From B69-G16 sp964501905 (lineage in GTDB: Archaea > Thermoproteota > Thermoprotei > Thermofilales > B69-G16), in the NCBI GenBank assembly GCA_964501905.1, contig CAZCTW010000002.1:186001-250000 (forward strand): DNA of 64,000 nucleotides, written 5' to 3'. The position numbers and the translations under genes are program-made. This document shows, one piece after another, positions 8,422 through 16,345 of this stretch (its first letter is position 1; every line of letters begins with the position of its first letter). The notes beneath the pieces were generated by a model. That model did not search any database, was not told the DNA's origin, and saw nothing but the letters and a program-made list of their open reading frames with translations.

Positions 8422-9101
8422 AGAATTACCAGGAGAAGAGACGTGAACTCGTTGAGAAATTGGTTCGAGAAGGCACCCTGAGGACTCGAGAGGTTATAGA
8501 AGCTTTTCTCAAAGTTCCACGTGAAGAATTTGTATTACCTGAATATCGTAAAGCCGCATATGAAGACCATCCATTACCCATTCTAAAAGGCCAGACCATA
8601 TCGGCGCCTCACATGTGCGCTATAATGTGCGAAGTTTTGAAGATAGAGAAAGGCGATAAGATACTAGAAATAGGTACAGGTAGCGGGTATCACGCCGCGC
8701 TTTGCGCCGAGATAACGTCTCCAACTGACAAACCTACAGATGGGTATGTAATATCTGTTGAGTATTTTCCCGAGGTAGCAGAATTCGCTAAGAAAAATCT
8801 TGAGAAAACCGGCTACGGAGACCGGGTGCACGTAATCGTCTACGATGGCAGCAGAGGGGCGCCTACTACTAAGAAATTCGACCGGATTTTAGTGACCGCC
8901 GCCGCTTCCAGAATACCCCCTTCTCTTCTAGAGCTATTGAAAGAACGAGGAAGGCTGGTCATGCCGGTAGGGTCTAGTTTTTACCAAACTTTAACTCTCA
9001 TAGAGAAGGACGAGAGGGGTAATATAAGAAAATTTGGGATAGGCGGTTGCATATTCGTGCCTTTACTGGGTAAGTATGGATATAGAGAAAACTCTATCTA
9101 G
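8409..9101 (+). CDS. pcm: Protein-L-isoaspartate O-methyltransferase
   Basis: About 230 residues. The SAM-binding motif I ILEIGTGSGYHAALCAE and the family motifs VPREEFVLPEY, GQTISAPHMCA and PVGSSFYQTL identify PCMT, which repairs isoaspartate damage in heat-aged proteins. The first possible start is GTG at 8409, 13 nt inside fen; a TTG at 8418 that overlaps the fen stop (TTGA) is an equally good choice. Translational coupling with fen is likely, and the 3' end overlaps the DUF371 gene by 26 nt. Confidence 0.93.
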   Translation: MVRLKNYQEKRRELVEKLVREGTLRTREVIEAFLKVPREEFVLPEYRKAAYEDHPLPILKGQTISAPHMCAIMCEVLKIEKGDKILEIGTGSGYHAALCAEITSPTDKPTDGYVISVEYFPEVAEFAKKNLEKTGYGDRVHVIVYDGSRGAPTTKKFDRILVTAAASRIPPSLLELLKERGRLVMPVGSSFYQTLTLIEKDERGNIRKFGIGGCIFVPLLGKYGYRENSI

Positions 9102-9561
9102 CCTGGGCGTATACTACGAAAAAATTACCGCCGAAGGGCACGAAAATATTAAAGCAACTCATAGAACAACGTTAGAGATAACGAGAGAGAACTATCTAAC
9201 TCCGAGAGGGACTTGCATAATAGCGATAAAAGCTAGTAAGGCGGCGAGAGATTTAACTCCTAAAACTAAGCAACTTCTAAAATTACGGAGATATAGAGTA
9301 TACTTGGTACTATGTGTACGAGAGAGAATAGATATAATAGAGGCGCGGACAAGCCCTAGATTAACGTTAACCAGTCCGTCTTCAATAGTTATTAGGAAAA
9401 GCGATTATATAGACAGCAGAACCATAGCGATAAACGCGAATAAAGCAGCGAAAGATATAGATAGAGAAATAGTTGAAGACCTAGCTCGAGGAGCGAAACT
9501 TATAGCGTACCTGGTAGTCAGCAAAGAACGAATCAAAAACTTTATAAAAAGCCGGGAGTAA
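9076..9561 (+). CDS. DUF371 family protein
   Basis: 161 residues with the pattern AEGHENIKATHRTTLEITRE, GDCI-like region TPRGTCIIAIKASKAA, and a repeat-like second half. This is the archaeal DUF371 family, small beta-rich proteins of unknown function. The ATG lies inside the end of pcm, so the gene ends a fen-pcm-DUF371 overlapping operon. A tRNA-Lys gene follows 12 nt after its stop, in the same direction. Confidence 0.78.
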   Translation: MDIEKTLSSLGVYYEKITAEGHENIKATHRTTLEITRENYLTPRGTCIIAIKASKAARDLTPKTKQLLKLRRYRVYLVLCVRERIDIIEARTSPRLTLTSPSSIVIRKSDYIDSRTIAINANKAAKDIDREIVEDLARGAKLIAYLVVSKERIKNFIKSRE

Positions 9562-9573
9562 CAGAATAACAGC

Positions 9574-9678
9574 GGGCCCGTAGCTCAGCCCGGTAGGGGA
9601 ACCTAGCCTCGGCAGGGAACCTCCGAAAGCATCGGGCTTTTAACCCGAGGGTCCCGGGTTCGAATCCCGGCGGGCCCG
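9574..9678 (+). tRNA. tRNA-Lys (TTT) with a D-arm intron
   Basis: Acceptor GGGCCCG (9574-9580) pairs with CGGGCCC (9671-9677), discriminator G at 9678. The anticodon stem TCGGG/CCCGA carries loop CTTTTAA, anticodon TTT. The gene is 105 nt, 31 nt longer than a standard tRNA-Lys. Removing 9597-9627 restores the D-arm 3' strand GAGC that pairs with GCTC, giving a normal 74-nt tRNA. The anticodon loop itself is uninterrupted. No CCA is encoded. Confidence 0.93.
9597..9627 (+). other. Non-canonical intron inside tRNA-Lys D arm
   Basis: The 31-nt insert begins GGGAACCTAG and ends CCTCCGAA, and contains the octamer GGGAACCT twice, 18 nt apart. It splits the D-stem 3' strand after its first G. Such positions are typical of Thermoproteota tRNA introns cut by the heteromeric splicing endonuclease. 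The exact bulge-helix-bulge pairing was not modelled. Confidence 0.8.
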
Positions 9679-9762
9679 TATTCTTGCTCCTAGAATAATC
9701 TTTCGCCTATTTGAGAAACATATTTTCCTTTCCTGCGATTCTCGCCCTTTCTATTATTCGTA

Positions 9763-10068
9763 TCAGATTACTCCTGATAGCGCTTCGAGAAGTACGGCTA
9801 TGATTATCGCGCCAATTATTAGTTGTTTTCCGCGGCTTACAGCATAGCCAGACGCCCACATCAAAACGCCAGCTATACCCATGACAATATACGTTACTTT
9901 AGCTATCTTAATAACCGCTGTGAGCACCCGTTTTAAACCGCTCACGATTATAGTTTCGACCTCGGAGATTATCGAGTCTAAGATCTCTGATCCTGATGGT
10001 TGGGCACTAACTAATACAGAGAAAAATATCAAAGTGAAGACCAGGAAAAGGAATATCCTCCTTTTCAT
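9763..10068 (-). CDS. VirB2/TrbC-like small exported membrane protein (pilin candidate)
   Basis: 101 residues from an ATG at 10068 with GGGGTG 9 nt upstream. Order: signal peptide (MKRRIFLFLVFTLIFFSVLVSA), a short amphipathic stretch, hydrophobic helix IAKVTYIVMGIAGVLMW, a short basic loop AVSRGKQ, and second hydrophobic helix LIIGAIIIAVLLEAL. This architecture matches VirB2/TrbC pilins and their archaeal relatives CedA1/TedC in DNA import. No other secretion gene is adjacent, so the assignment rests on architecture alone; a generic two-helix membrane protein is the alternative. It lies between tRNA-Lys and tRNA-Trp. Confidence 0.5.
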   Translation of the reverse strand: MKRRIFLFLVFTLIFFSVLVSAQPSGSEILDSIISEVETIIVSGLKRVLTAVIKIAKVTYIVMGIAGVLMWASGYAVSRGKQLIIGAIIIAVLLEALSGVI

Positions 10069-10168
10069 ATACACCCCAATGAAATGTGAAAAAGGGTATA
10101 AAAGGTAGACAATTTCGGGGTACCTTAACACTGACAAATTAGCTGAATTTTAATTACGAAGTAATAAG

Positions 10169-10261
10169 TGGGGCCGGGGGGACTTGAACCCCCGATCTTC
10201 CGGTTTCTCTGTTTTTTGATCCACTGGAGCCGGACGCCCTACCTTGCTAGGCTACGGCCCC
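10169..10261 (-). tRNA. tRNA-Trp (CCA) with a 19-nt intron
   Basis: Acceptor GGGGCCG (10261-10255) pairs with CGGCCCC (10176-10170), discriminator A at 10169. The anticodon stem TCCGG/CCGGA encloses CTCCAG then an insert then A. The canonical intron after position 37 is 10223-10205 (19 nt, begins TGGATC). Spliced loop is CTCCAGA, anticodon CCA. The intron is too short to be the C/D guide RNA that some archaeal tRNA-Trp introns carry; a separate sRNA candidate at 26330-26396 may supply that activity. Length after splicing is 74 nt. Confidence 0.93.
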
Positions 10262-10304
10262 CCTCGAAATGTTATAGGTCTGTGGTTTTATATGTTTAAC
10301 GCCC

Positions 10305-10358
10305 GGGTCGGCTCACCTCCTTTACATCACCGACTCAGCGATCTTCTTCTTCATCCCC
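10305..10358 (-). ncRNA. C/D-box sRNA candidate (imperfect boxes)
   Basis: On the minus strand: C-like ATGAAGA (10354-10348), 9-nt guide, perfect D' box CTGA (10338-10335), 4-nt spacer, C'-like GTGATGT (10330-10324), 12-nt guide AAAGGAGGTGAG, D-like CCGA (10311-10308). Three of the four boxes differ from consensus by one base, so confidence is limited. The second guide is complementary to the 3' end of archaeal 16S rRNA (UCACCUCCUUU). A TATA element sits about 29 nt upstream. Confidence 0.4.
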
Positions 10359-10377
10359 AAAGGTATATCGATTAAAT

Positions 10378-10389
10378 TATATAAAAGGT
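10378..10389. promoter_or_regulatory. Shared TATA element for two divergent sRNA candidates
   Basis: TTATATAAAAGG reads as a TATA box on the plus strand (TATATAAAA) and on the minus strand (TTTTATATAA). The plus-strand C box begins about 29-31 nt to the right and the minus-strand C-like box about 29-33 nt to the left. Both distances fit an archaeal TATA-to-start spacing. Confidence 0.45.
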
Positions 10390-10407
10390 CTCTGGCTAAC
10401 TATATAT

Positions 10408-10462
10408 GGATGACGAGCTGGCTATAGGGGCTGATAAGTGACGAATCGAACCCGGACTGACT
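10408..10462 (+). ncRNA. C/D-box sRNA candidate with a tRNA T-arm guide
   Basis: C box ATGACGA (10410-10416), 14-nt guide, D' box CTGA (10431-10434), 3-nt spacer, C' box GTGACGA (10438-10444), 12-nt guide ATCGAACCCGGA, D box CTGA (10457-10460). Order and spacing are those of archaeal dual-guide C/D sRNAs; the C boxes carry ACGA in place of AUGA. The second guide is complementary to CCGGGTTCGA, the T arm of tRNAs such as the tRNA-Lys in this window; the N+5 rule would place the methyl on the second G of that stem. Target of the first guide is unknown. Confidence 0.6.
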
Positions 10463-10666
10463 TATACTATGACAGGTTTAACGCCCCTAAATTCTGACGG
10501 ATTAAAAAATAAAATCTTTTTAAGTGAAAAATATTTCCGGCATTTACTCTAGCTAGACGGGTGATTACAAAACATGTATTTAAAGGCTTAAGATATTGAG
10601 ACCTTGTTTTAAGATTGTATTCGAACTCTAGCAACGACGCACGATCCCATCACTAAAATCTTATGG

Positions 10667-12193
10667 TTAAAAAAGCTTAGTTAACACTACCTTCTCCCAA
10701 GGAGTTTTAGAGTGAGGATGGGGTGGGGTGAGGTATTCCTGTGGGTTTACGCCTAAATCTTTAAGTGCTTTTCTCCAAGCTCCTAGACCTCCGCCATATT
10801 TAGCCCATAGCGCTATAACTTTGCCTATTTTGCGATCGCCTCTAGTCAATACTGTTTGCACATGAGTCCACCTAGGATCATACGACCTAACTTCAGCTAA
10901 ACCTCCTAGTTCTCTCTTTAAGAAGTTTATTTTCTTCTTCAGCGTTGCTATGTCTTCCACCCTGAACCACTGCATCGGCGTATGGGGTTTAGGGGTGAAG
11001 GGGCTAATTGAGACTTTAAGTTCTCTTACGCCTTTAAACCCCGATTTCTCGCTTAGCTCTTTTACGAAATATGCAATTTTCTTTACATGTTCCAGCGTCT
11101 CTCCGGGCAATCCGACCATAAAGTATAGTTTAAGGGATTTCACCCCTATTCTCTTCGCCAAAGATGCTATGTTTTCAACGAGAGATTTCGCGAAAGGCTT
11201 CCCTATTTTAGCCCCAAGCCAACTGTCGGCCGTTTCGGGCGCTATTGTCAGGGTTTTCTGACCGCCGGCTACCATTAATTCGATCCTATCTTCGGATAGT
11301 GTTTCTACTCTTATCGACGGAACCGAAAACTCAAAGCCGTTTTCCACTAAATACTCTAATACTCTATCGGACTCGCTATGGTCAAAGTAGGATAAAGCGA
11401 GCAGTACTATCTTCCTGCTCTTGTTGAGCCGCGACCCCTCCTCAGCTATATACCTAATTTGGTCAAAGCTCCTCTCGCGTTTAGGTTTAAATATGGATCC
11501 TTCTAAGCAAAATCTACAACCTCGTATGCAACCTCGCATAGCCTCTATCATAGTTTTCCTCCCTCTAGGATCTCTCTCCGCCGGTTGGATCTGCGCGATA
11601 GGGTGGAATTTTAGAGTCAGACTCTCTGCCTTGTTGACCAATACTAACTCGTCCTCCCTACGAGGTACATAGAAACCTTTCTCAGGCGGTAGAGAATCTA
11701 ACAACATCTTTTTGCTATCATAATGCTCTAGAAGCTGATCCAGTAGATAGGGCATTATAGGCTCTATATCTCCTAGAGCTAATACGTCCGCTATCTCGGC
11801 TAAGGGTTCGGGGTTGCCTATAACTGCCGGTCCCCCCACTATGACGTATGGTTTCTCCCTCTCTGACGAAAACGCTGGAACACCGCCAGCGTATAAAACT
11901 CTTAAAATGTTTACATAGTCAGGCTCGTAATGTACAGAAGCTATTATTACATCGAAGTTTTTTAAAGGGTTCCTGTTTTCTATGCTTAGTGGAGGGGGTT
12001 CTCGACCAGTTTTCCTAGATATATTAAATCTCTCCGCTATAAACCCCCTTCTGCCGTTTATGTAGTAGTAGAGCATATGGTAGGAAAGCGTGTCTAAGGC
12101 GACACGGTAAAAAGAAGGATACAGGAGGGCTATTCTTAAATCTCCCGGGCGTCCCTTCTTCTTGATAACGTTGAGTTCTCGGATTCTACTCAC
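10667..12193 (-). CDS. Radical SAM protein with B12-binding-like N-domain
   Basis: 508 residues. The N-terminal third resembles the Rossmann-like B12-binding region (VIVGGPAVIGNPEP, about 116-129). The radical SAM core has the cluster motif CIRGCRFC (about residues 219-226), followed by IAPETADSWLG and LYFMVGLPGET typical of the UPF0313/TIGR03960-like group. Substrate unknown. The start overlaps the stop of the upstream gene by 8 nt, so the two are coupled. No CDS lies between its stop and the sRNA candidates; the gap 10463-10666 shows nothing recognisable. Confidence 0.85.
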   Translation of the reverse strand: MSRIRELNVIKKKGRPGDLRIALLYPSFYRVALDTLSYHMLYYYINGRRGFIAERFNISRKTGREPPPLSIENRNPLKNFDVIIASVHYEPDYVNILRVLYAGGVPAFSSEREKPYVIVGGPAVIGNPEPLAEIADVLALGDIEPIMPYLLDQLLEHYDSKKMLLDSLPPEKGFYVPRREDELVLVNKAESLTLKFHPIAQIQPAERDPRGRKTMIEAMRGCIRGCRFCLEGSIFKPKRERSFDQIRYIAEEGSRLNKSRKIVLLALSYFDHSESDRVLEYLVENGFEFSVPSIRVETLSEDRIELMVAGGQKTLTIAPETADSWLGAKIGKPFAKSLVENIASLAKRIGVKSLKLYFMVGLPGETLEHVKKIAYFVKELSEKSGFKGVRELKVSISPFTPKPHTPMQWFRVEDIATLKKKINFLKRELGGLAEVRSYDPRWTHVQTVLTRGDRKIGKVIALWAKYGGGLGAWRKALKDLGVNPQEYLTPPHPHSKTPWEKVVLTKLF

Positions 12194-13049
12194 CTTCTTC
12201 GAGCAGCGCTATCTCTCCGTCGTACTTCAACATTGAAAGATCATTTTCGGCTTCAAGCCTGCGTCCTTTTATAAGTTTTAACTCTCTTGGCTTGAAAAGT
12301 GTTTTCTCAAGATCGAGATTTGTATCGAATATCGAAAGCGCGTGATTCCATGTATTCACGTAAATTACAGGCTCTGAGTAGAGCTTCAACCTAGCCATTG
12401 AGTGTGCCGTAAGTTGAAAGCTTAGCTCGCCGCTGAAAGACGGGGGAATGTATCTATAGTGTTTTTTATACGGGAATTTCAAGAGTAGAGGCGGGAACAT
12501 AACCTCTACCAGAGTAAGGGAATCGCTATCATAGATTAAAAAGAAAGTTTCGACATCCTCTACTCTACCCCAGGAAATTAAACGCCATAAATCGTTGTAG
12601 ACTCCCATTTCTGGATCATACTCACTCTCGAACACTAGCGTTACTTCTACGAGAAAAACTCTATCGTTTCTAAAGCCGTAAGCTTCTCTAAAAGCCTGCG
12701 CGTAGATCTTACACAATTTATTTCCTCTCTCGATATCTACACGGGGTTGAGCTATCGTAGGCAGGATTTTGGCTAAATCAGGAATCTCCTCCTCTCGGAG
12801 AACAGGCTCCTCATAATCTAACTCGAATATTGTTTTAGGCAGAAATACTTCCTCTTTTTTCTCGAAAGGAGGAATTCCTAGCCGTTCAGCTAGCTTATTA
12901 AATTTCGCCAGTACGGAATAGACGTCAGGCTCCCTGTAAGGATTAAATATCTCGCTCCTAACAGCGTCTACGTTCTTCTTGAACTCTTCATCTTCCCTGT
13001 AGAGTTTCTTAAAATTGAACGCTAGTTCTTGGGGAGTGAAACTATTCAT
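12186..13049 (-). CDS. Hypothetical protein coupled to a radical SAM gene
   Basis: 287 residues, no signal peptide or membrane segment. The N-terminal half is charged and helical (FNFKKLYREDEEFKKNVD); the C-terminal half is a mixed alpha/beta domain rich in aromatics (FPYKKHYRYIPPSFSGELSF). I do not recognise the family. Its last 8 nt overlap the radical SAM gene and it follows the ROK kinase gene by about 16 nt, so a partner or substrate protein for the radical SAM enzyme is one possibility, stated as inference only. Confidence 0.7.
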   Translation of the reverse strand: MNSFTPQELAFNFKKLYREDEEFKKNVDAVRSEIFNPYREPDVYSVLAKFNKLAERLGIPPFEKKEEVFLPKTIFELDYEEPVLREEEIPDLAKILPTIAQPRVDIERGNKLCKIYAQAFREAYGFRNDRVFLVEVTLVFESEYDPEMGVYNDLWRLISWGRVEDVETFFLIYDSDSLTLVEVMFPPLLLKFPYKKHYRYIPPSFSGELSFQLTAHSMARLKLYSEPVIYVNTWNHALSIFDTNLDLEKTLFKPRELKLIKGRRLEAENDLSMLKYDGEIALLEEGE

Positions 13050-13065
13050 TCTTTCACCAAAGCCC

Positions 13066-14100
13066 TTAAAACGGTACGTATTTCAAGGAGCCAGTCCTAG
13101 CGATAGCGCCGTAGAGCACTACATCGCCAGCTAGCGGCGTCACCCTAATCTCCGGCAATCTATTCATAACGTATCCCCCAACTTTCTCCTTTATAGCTTC
13201 AACTACTAGATCTACGTTATTAAGCACGACAGAACTGCCTAATGTAATTAATTCCGGGTCATATACGTTTATCACGTTGGCAACTCCTACAGCATTGTAC
13301 GTGTTTATCTTCTCGACAATTTCGAGTGCTACTTCATCCCCCTCCCTTGCCGCGCCGTAGATAATCTTCGCCGTGAGATTTCTGAGATCTCCCTCAGCGT
13401 ATTTATATACTAGGCTAGACTCGATTCCCGCTTTCCTGCTGAGTAAGATTCTGGCATACCTAGGTATATTGGCGCCGAAACAATAAGCTTCCCAATGCCC
13501 CCTTTTGCCACATCCACATATCAATAATCCTTCTGGATCTACCACCATGTGGCCTATTTCGGCCGCGTTTCCATCTTTGCCAATTAACAGGTGACCGTCA
13601 ACATAAGCCCCTCCGCCTATACCCGTACTTATAGTTATATACACAATGTTGTCTAATCCTTTGTCGGCGCCGAAAATTTTCTCCCCTACCACCGCCGCTG
13701 TGCAGTCATTAAGTATCTTGACTCTAACTTCAAATGCCTTCTCAAGGGGTTCTAAGAGCGGGACTTCTTTAAATGGAAGATTAGGAGAATTAATTATCGC
13801 CCCTTTCTTCAAATCTAAAGGACCTATGGTCCCAACTCCTATACCTATCAGGCATTCTTTCCCGACGCTGTTATTCTCGAGCAGAGCTTTGATCATTCGA
13901 ATTATTTGATGTGTTAAATCCAGACTCTCTCCGGTTTTAACTGTGGGCTCAGTCATTTTATCTACTATATCCCCTTTGCCATCCGCTAAGGCGACCCTAA
14001 TATAAGTAGCTCCTATATCTACTCCGACTCCATACACGGCTTTCACCCTCTGTGGAGATGAAATCCTCGCCTTTTTTATATTCATCGTCATAATCATCAC
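13066..14100 (-). CDS. ROK-family sugar kinase
   Basis: About 344 residues. Features: phosphate-1 motif GVDIGATYIRVA (about 26-37), catalytic DCTAAVVGE, ROK zinc/sugar motif EIGHMVVDPEG followed by CGCGKRGHWEAYCFG, and ISTGIGGG. These define ROK glucokinases or related hexose kinases (ATP-dependent phosphorylation of glucose or N-acetyl sugars). The track of Met codons at the N-terminus leaves the exact start open; the ATG at 14100 is the longest. The gene is divergent from a P-loop gene at 14167. Confidence 0.88.
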   Translation of the reverse strand: MMIMTMNIKKARISSPQRVKAVYGVGVDIGATYIRVALADGKGDIVDKMTEPTVKTGESLDLTHQIIRMIKALLENNSVGKECLIGIGVGTIGPLDLKKGAIINSPNLPFKEVPLLEPLEKAFEVRVKILNDCTAAVVGEKIFGADKGLDNIVYITISTGIGGGAYVDGHLLIGKDGNAAEIGHMVVDPEGLLICGCGKRGHWEAYCFGANIPRYARILLSRKAGIESSLVYKYAEGDLRNLTAKIIYGAAREGDEVALEIVEKINTYNAVGVANVINVYDPELITLGSSVVLNNVDLVVEAIKEKVGGYVMNRLPEIRVTPLAGDVVLYGAIARTGSLKYVPF

Positions 14101-14166
14101 CTTAAACGTCGAGAGTCTAAGTTGCGGTAAAGCTTATTCCTAGTCTAAAGACTTAGAATATTTGAG

Positions 14167-15087
14167 ATGGTTAGCACGAAAATACTGATTACCGGCTTGT
14201 TAGGCGGTAGCTCGGGTAAAACCTATTTAGCTATAGCCGTGGTATACGCGTTGAGGAGTACAGGGCTTAGACCGGGGGTATTCAAGCCGTTAAGCATTCA
14301 TAACTGGTTTACAGAGTACAATACCACGTTAGAGAATATACGTTCTGGATCGCTTTTCTGCGGCGATGCGGTAAAGCTACGTCAAATCGCTGGAATAAAA
14401 GAACCCTACGAGTTGTTAAATCCAGTGGATTTTCTTGTATCTCCTCTAGACCCTAGCGTCTTTATTAACGCTAGAGTACCTGATCTATACTATTCTTTCT
14501 CCTCCGACTTAACTAAAACTGCTATAGTAGCTAGATTCACCAGATATGGCGATGAAAAACTCCACAACCTCTACCTCGTCAATAAGTGGGCCCTTCAGCG
14601 GAAGATGCTTATAGTAGACGAGGAGGTCGTAGATAGAATTACTAGAAAAGCTGATGAAATAGTACAGGTTAATGACTCAAAAATGCTTAACCATCTAGTG
14701 AGTAAGTACTTTACTAGCTCTGTTTCCACTTGTTTGAAAAATCTCGGAGAGAAACACGCCATAATAGTTATCGAGAGCTATAGCGATATCGCCTGGCCTC
14801 TGCCTTTAAAAACCCGAGTGGATGTGGTCTTAGTGACTTCCCCGGGGAGGGTTTTAGTTTATGATGCCAATAAGTTTAGAATGGCTGTAGAACTTAAAAA
14901 ACCCCTTCGCGGGCTTTATACGACCGTGAAACTCAGCGATATAATAGGGCTTTTAAGACCTCTTAAGCATTTCAAAGTAGGACCTACCCATACTGCCGAA
15001 ATCCCGGAATCCTATACTGTACGTAAATATGCAGGCGTGATTAACTTCTTAATTAACGAGTTGGAAAAATCGACTTCTAGCTTTTAA
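14167..15087 (+). CDS. P-loop NTPase of unknown function
   Basis: 306 residues. A deviant Walker A GLLGGSSGKTYLA lies at residues 10-22, followed by a region resembling MinD/dethiobiotin-synthetase-type folds (GLRPGVFKPLSIHNWF). AIIVIESYSDIAWPLP may hold the Walker B strand, although its acidic residue differs from the usual Asp. No membrane segment. The following phosphoesterase gene starts 45 nt later in the same direction. Substrate not identifiable. Confidence 0.7.
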   Translation: MVSTKILITGLLGGSSGKTYLAIAVVYALRSTGLRPGVFKPLSIHNWFTEYNTTLENIRSGSLFCGDAVKLRQIAGIKEPYELLNPVDFLVSPLDPSVFINARVPDLYYSFSSDLTKTAIVARFTRYGDEKLHNLYLVNKWALQRKMLIVDEEVVDRITRKADEIVQVNDSKMLNHLVSKYFTSSVSTCLKNLGEKHAIIVIESYSDIAWPLPLKTRVDVVLVTSPGRVLVYDANKFRMAVELKKPLRGLYTTVKLSDIIGLLRPLKHFKVGPTHTAEIPESYTVRKYAGVINFLINELEKSTSSF

Positions 15088-15131
15088 GCGAAAAATTTAT
15101 CTCTCCAAGTTCACCACAGCATTTAGATTCT

Positions 15132-15896
15132 ATGATGCTACTGGCTACAATAGCGGCTGTTGCATTTATAGCTTATGCTTTGTATAATGTGAAGAATCTC
15201 CTGGTGAGTCCTAAAGTGAACTTTTTAACAGTTCGTGTGGATAAGAAAAAAATCCTCTTCGTGTCAGACCTGCACATACCTAAGAGTCTGAAAACAGGGA
15301 AAAAGTACTGTGTGATCGGTGAGTACATGGAGAAAAACAATATACGTCTATTGTTTATCCTGGGAGATTTATTTGATGATTTTCACGTCGAAGTTTCTTC
15401 CAACCAGTTAAAAGTCAAGCTAAGAGAAATCATTAAAATCCTAAAATTACCGCCTCATACATTTGTGTACATAACCTTTAGCAGTAGCTCTCATGACCCA
15501 AAGATTAAACGGGAAGGGGCAAAGGTGAAGCAGGGATCAGTAGAGATAATCGCCACTAATAATCCTATACGCCTAATAGCCGACAATAGAGAATTTTATC
15601 TATTACATGGAGATCTAGGAGTAAAAAATGGTGCCTTAGCATATTTGCTGAACAAGGCGGCTTGCTTTCTTGGATATCCATACTTCGTAGAGCGCTCTCT
15701 AAAGAAGAGTCTTAGATTAAAGGAAAAATCATGGTTGATTATGGGTCATACGCATGCTCCCTTCATTGATGATAATTTTAAATTAGCGAACACAGGTAGC
15801 TGGAAGCACTACTGGCGCAGTAGTAGCGATAATGTCATACTATACGACAGCGGTTCGCTAAGTCTTATAAACCTCGGCGGTGGTATAAATAAATGA
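15132..15896 (+). CDS. Calcineurin-like metallophosphoesterase, membrane-anchored
   Basis: 254 residues. One N-terminal membrane helix (about 2-20) precedes the phosphoesterase domain: SDLHIP (motif I), GDLFDD (motif II), SSSSHD in the place of GNHD (motif III), LLHGD and GHTHAP (motifs IV and V). The Asn of motif III is replaced by Ser, so activity may differ from typical members. UDP-diacylglucosamine hydrolase-like and nucleotidase relatives share this layout. Its stop overlaps the start of the next gene by 4 nt. Confidence 0.8.
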   Translation: MMLLATIAAVAFIAYALYNVKNLLVSPKVNFLTVRVDKKKILFVSDLHIPKSLKTGKKYCVIGEYMEKNNIRLLFILGDLFDDFHVEVSSNQLKVKLREIIKILKLPPHTFVYITFSSSSHDPKIKREGAKVKQGSVEIIATNNPIRLIADNREFYLLHGDLGVKNGALAYLLNKAACFLGYPYFVERSLKKSLRLKEKSWLIMGHTHAPFIDDNFKLANTGSWKHYWRSSSDNVILYDSGSLSLINLGGGINK

Positions 15897-16345
15897 ATAT
15901 GAGTCAGGTATGGAAAATCCCGCCAAGAATAAAAATTTTAGAAGCATTAGGATGCATAGCAGATGGTCGGATCAAGTTTATTTCAGAACACGAAGCGCGA
16001 GTTATAAGCTCAACAGGCGAGCGAACGTATACAGTTAAGTGGAATGGTGACAAGGCGATTTTCGCTGACGACAACGGATCTGTCTATAGGGGGTATCTGG
16101 GCTATCCAAGCATTGCTTTTCTAATGCTTAAAGGGTTGCTACCTTTCGATAAAAGAATCGCCGAAGGTTTAAAGGGCGTTCCGTGGAAAAAACTCAACGA
16201 GAAATATAGAAGGTATTGGATTGTAGAGTCTATAATAAAGAAGAAGTTAGAGAAAAGAGGTATTAGTACAGAAGAGGTAGATGATTTCATTAAAAAAGTT
16301 TTAGACGCTATAAGCGAGTTAAAACCGGAGAAACTCGAGCTTTAA
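15893..16345 (+). CDS. Hypothetical protein
   Basis: 150 residues with a beta-rich N-terminal half (RIKFISEHEARVISSTGERTYTVKW) and a helical basic C-terminal half (YRRYWIVESIIKKKLEKRG). Not recognised. It overlaps the phosphoesterase stop by 4 nt and its own stop overlaps the convergent feoC-like gene by 4 nt. Confidence 0.7.
   Translation: MNMSQVWKIPPRIKILEALGCIADGRIKFISEHEARVISSTGERTYTVKWNGDKAIFADDNGSVYRGYLGYPSIAFLMLKGLLPFDKRIAEGLKGVPWKKLNEKYRRYWIVESIIKKKLEKRGISTEEVDDFIKKVLDAISELKPEKLEL

Noticed and set aside
10205..10223. tRNA-Trp intron as a C/D guide RNA
   Set aside because: 19 nt cannot hold C, D and guide sequences; it is an ordinary short intron.
10308..10323. Plus strand TCGGCTCACCTCCTTT resembles the 3' end of 16S rRNA
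   Set aside because: Only about 11-16 nt match and no other rRNA sequence is present nearby; better explained as complement of an sRNA guide or as chance.
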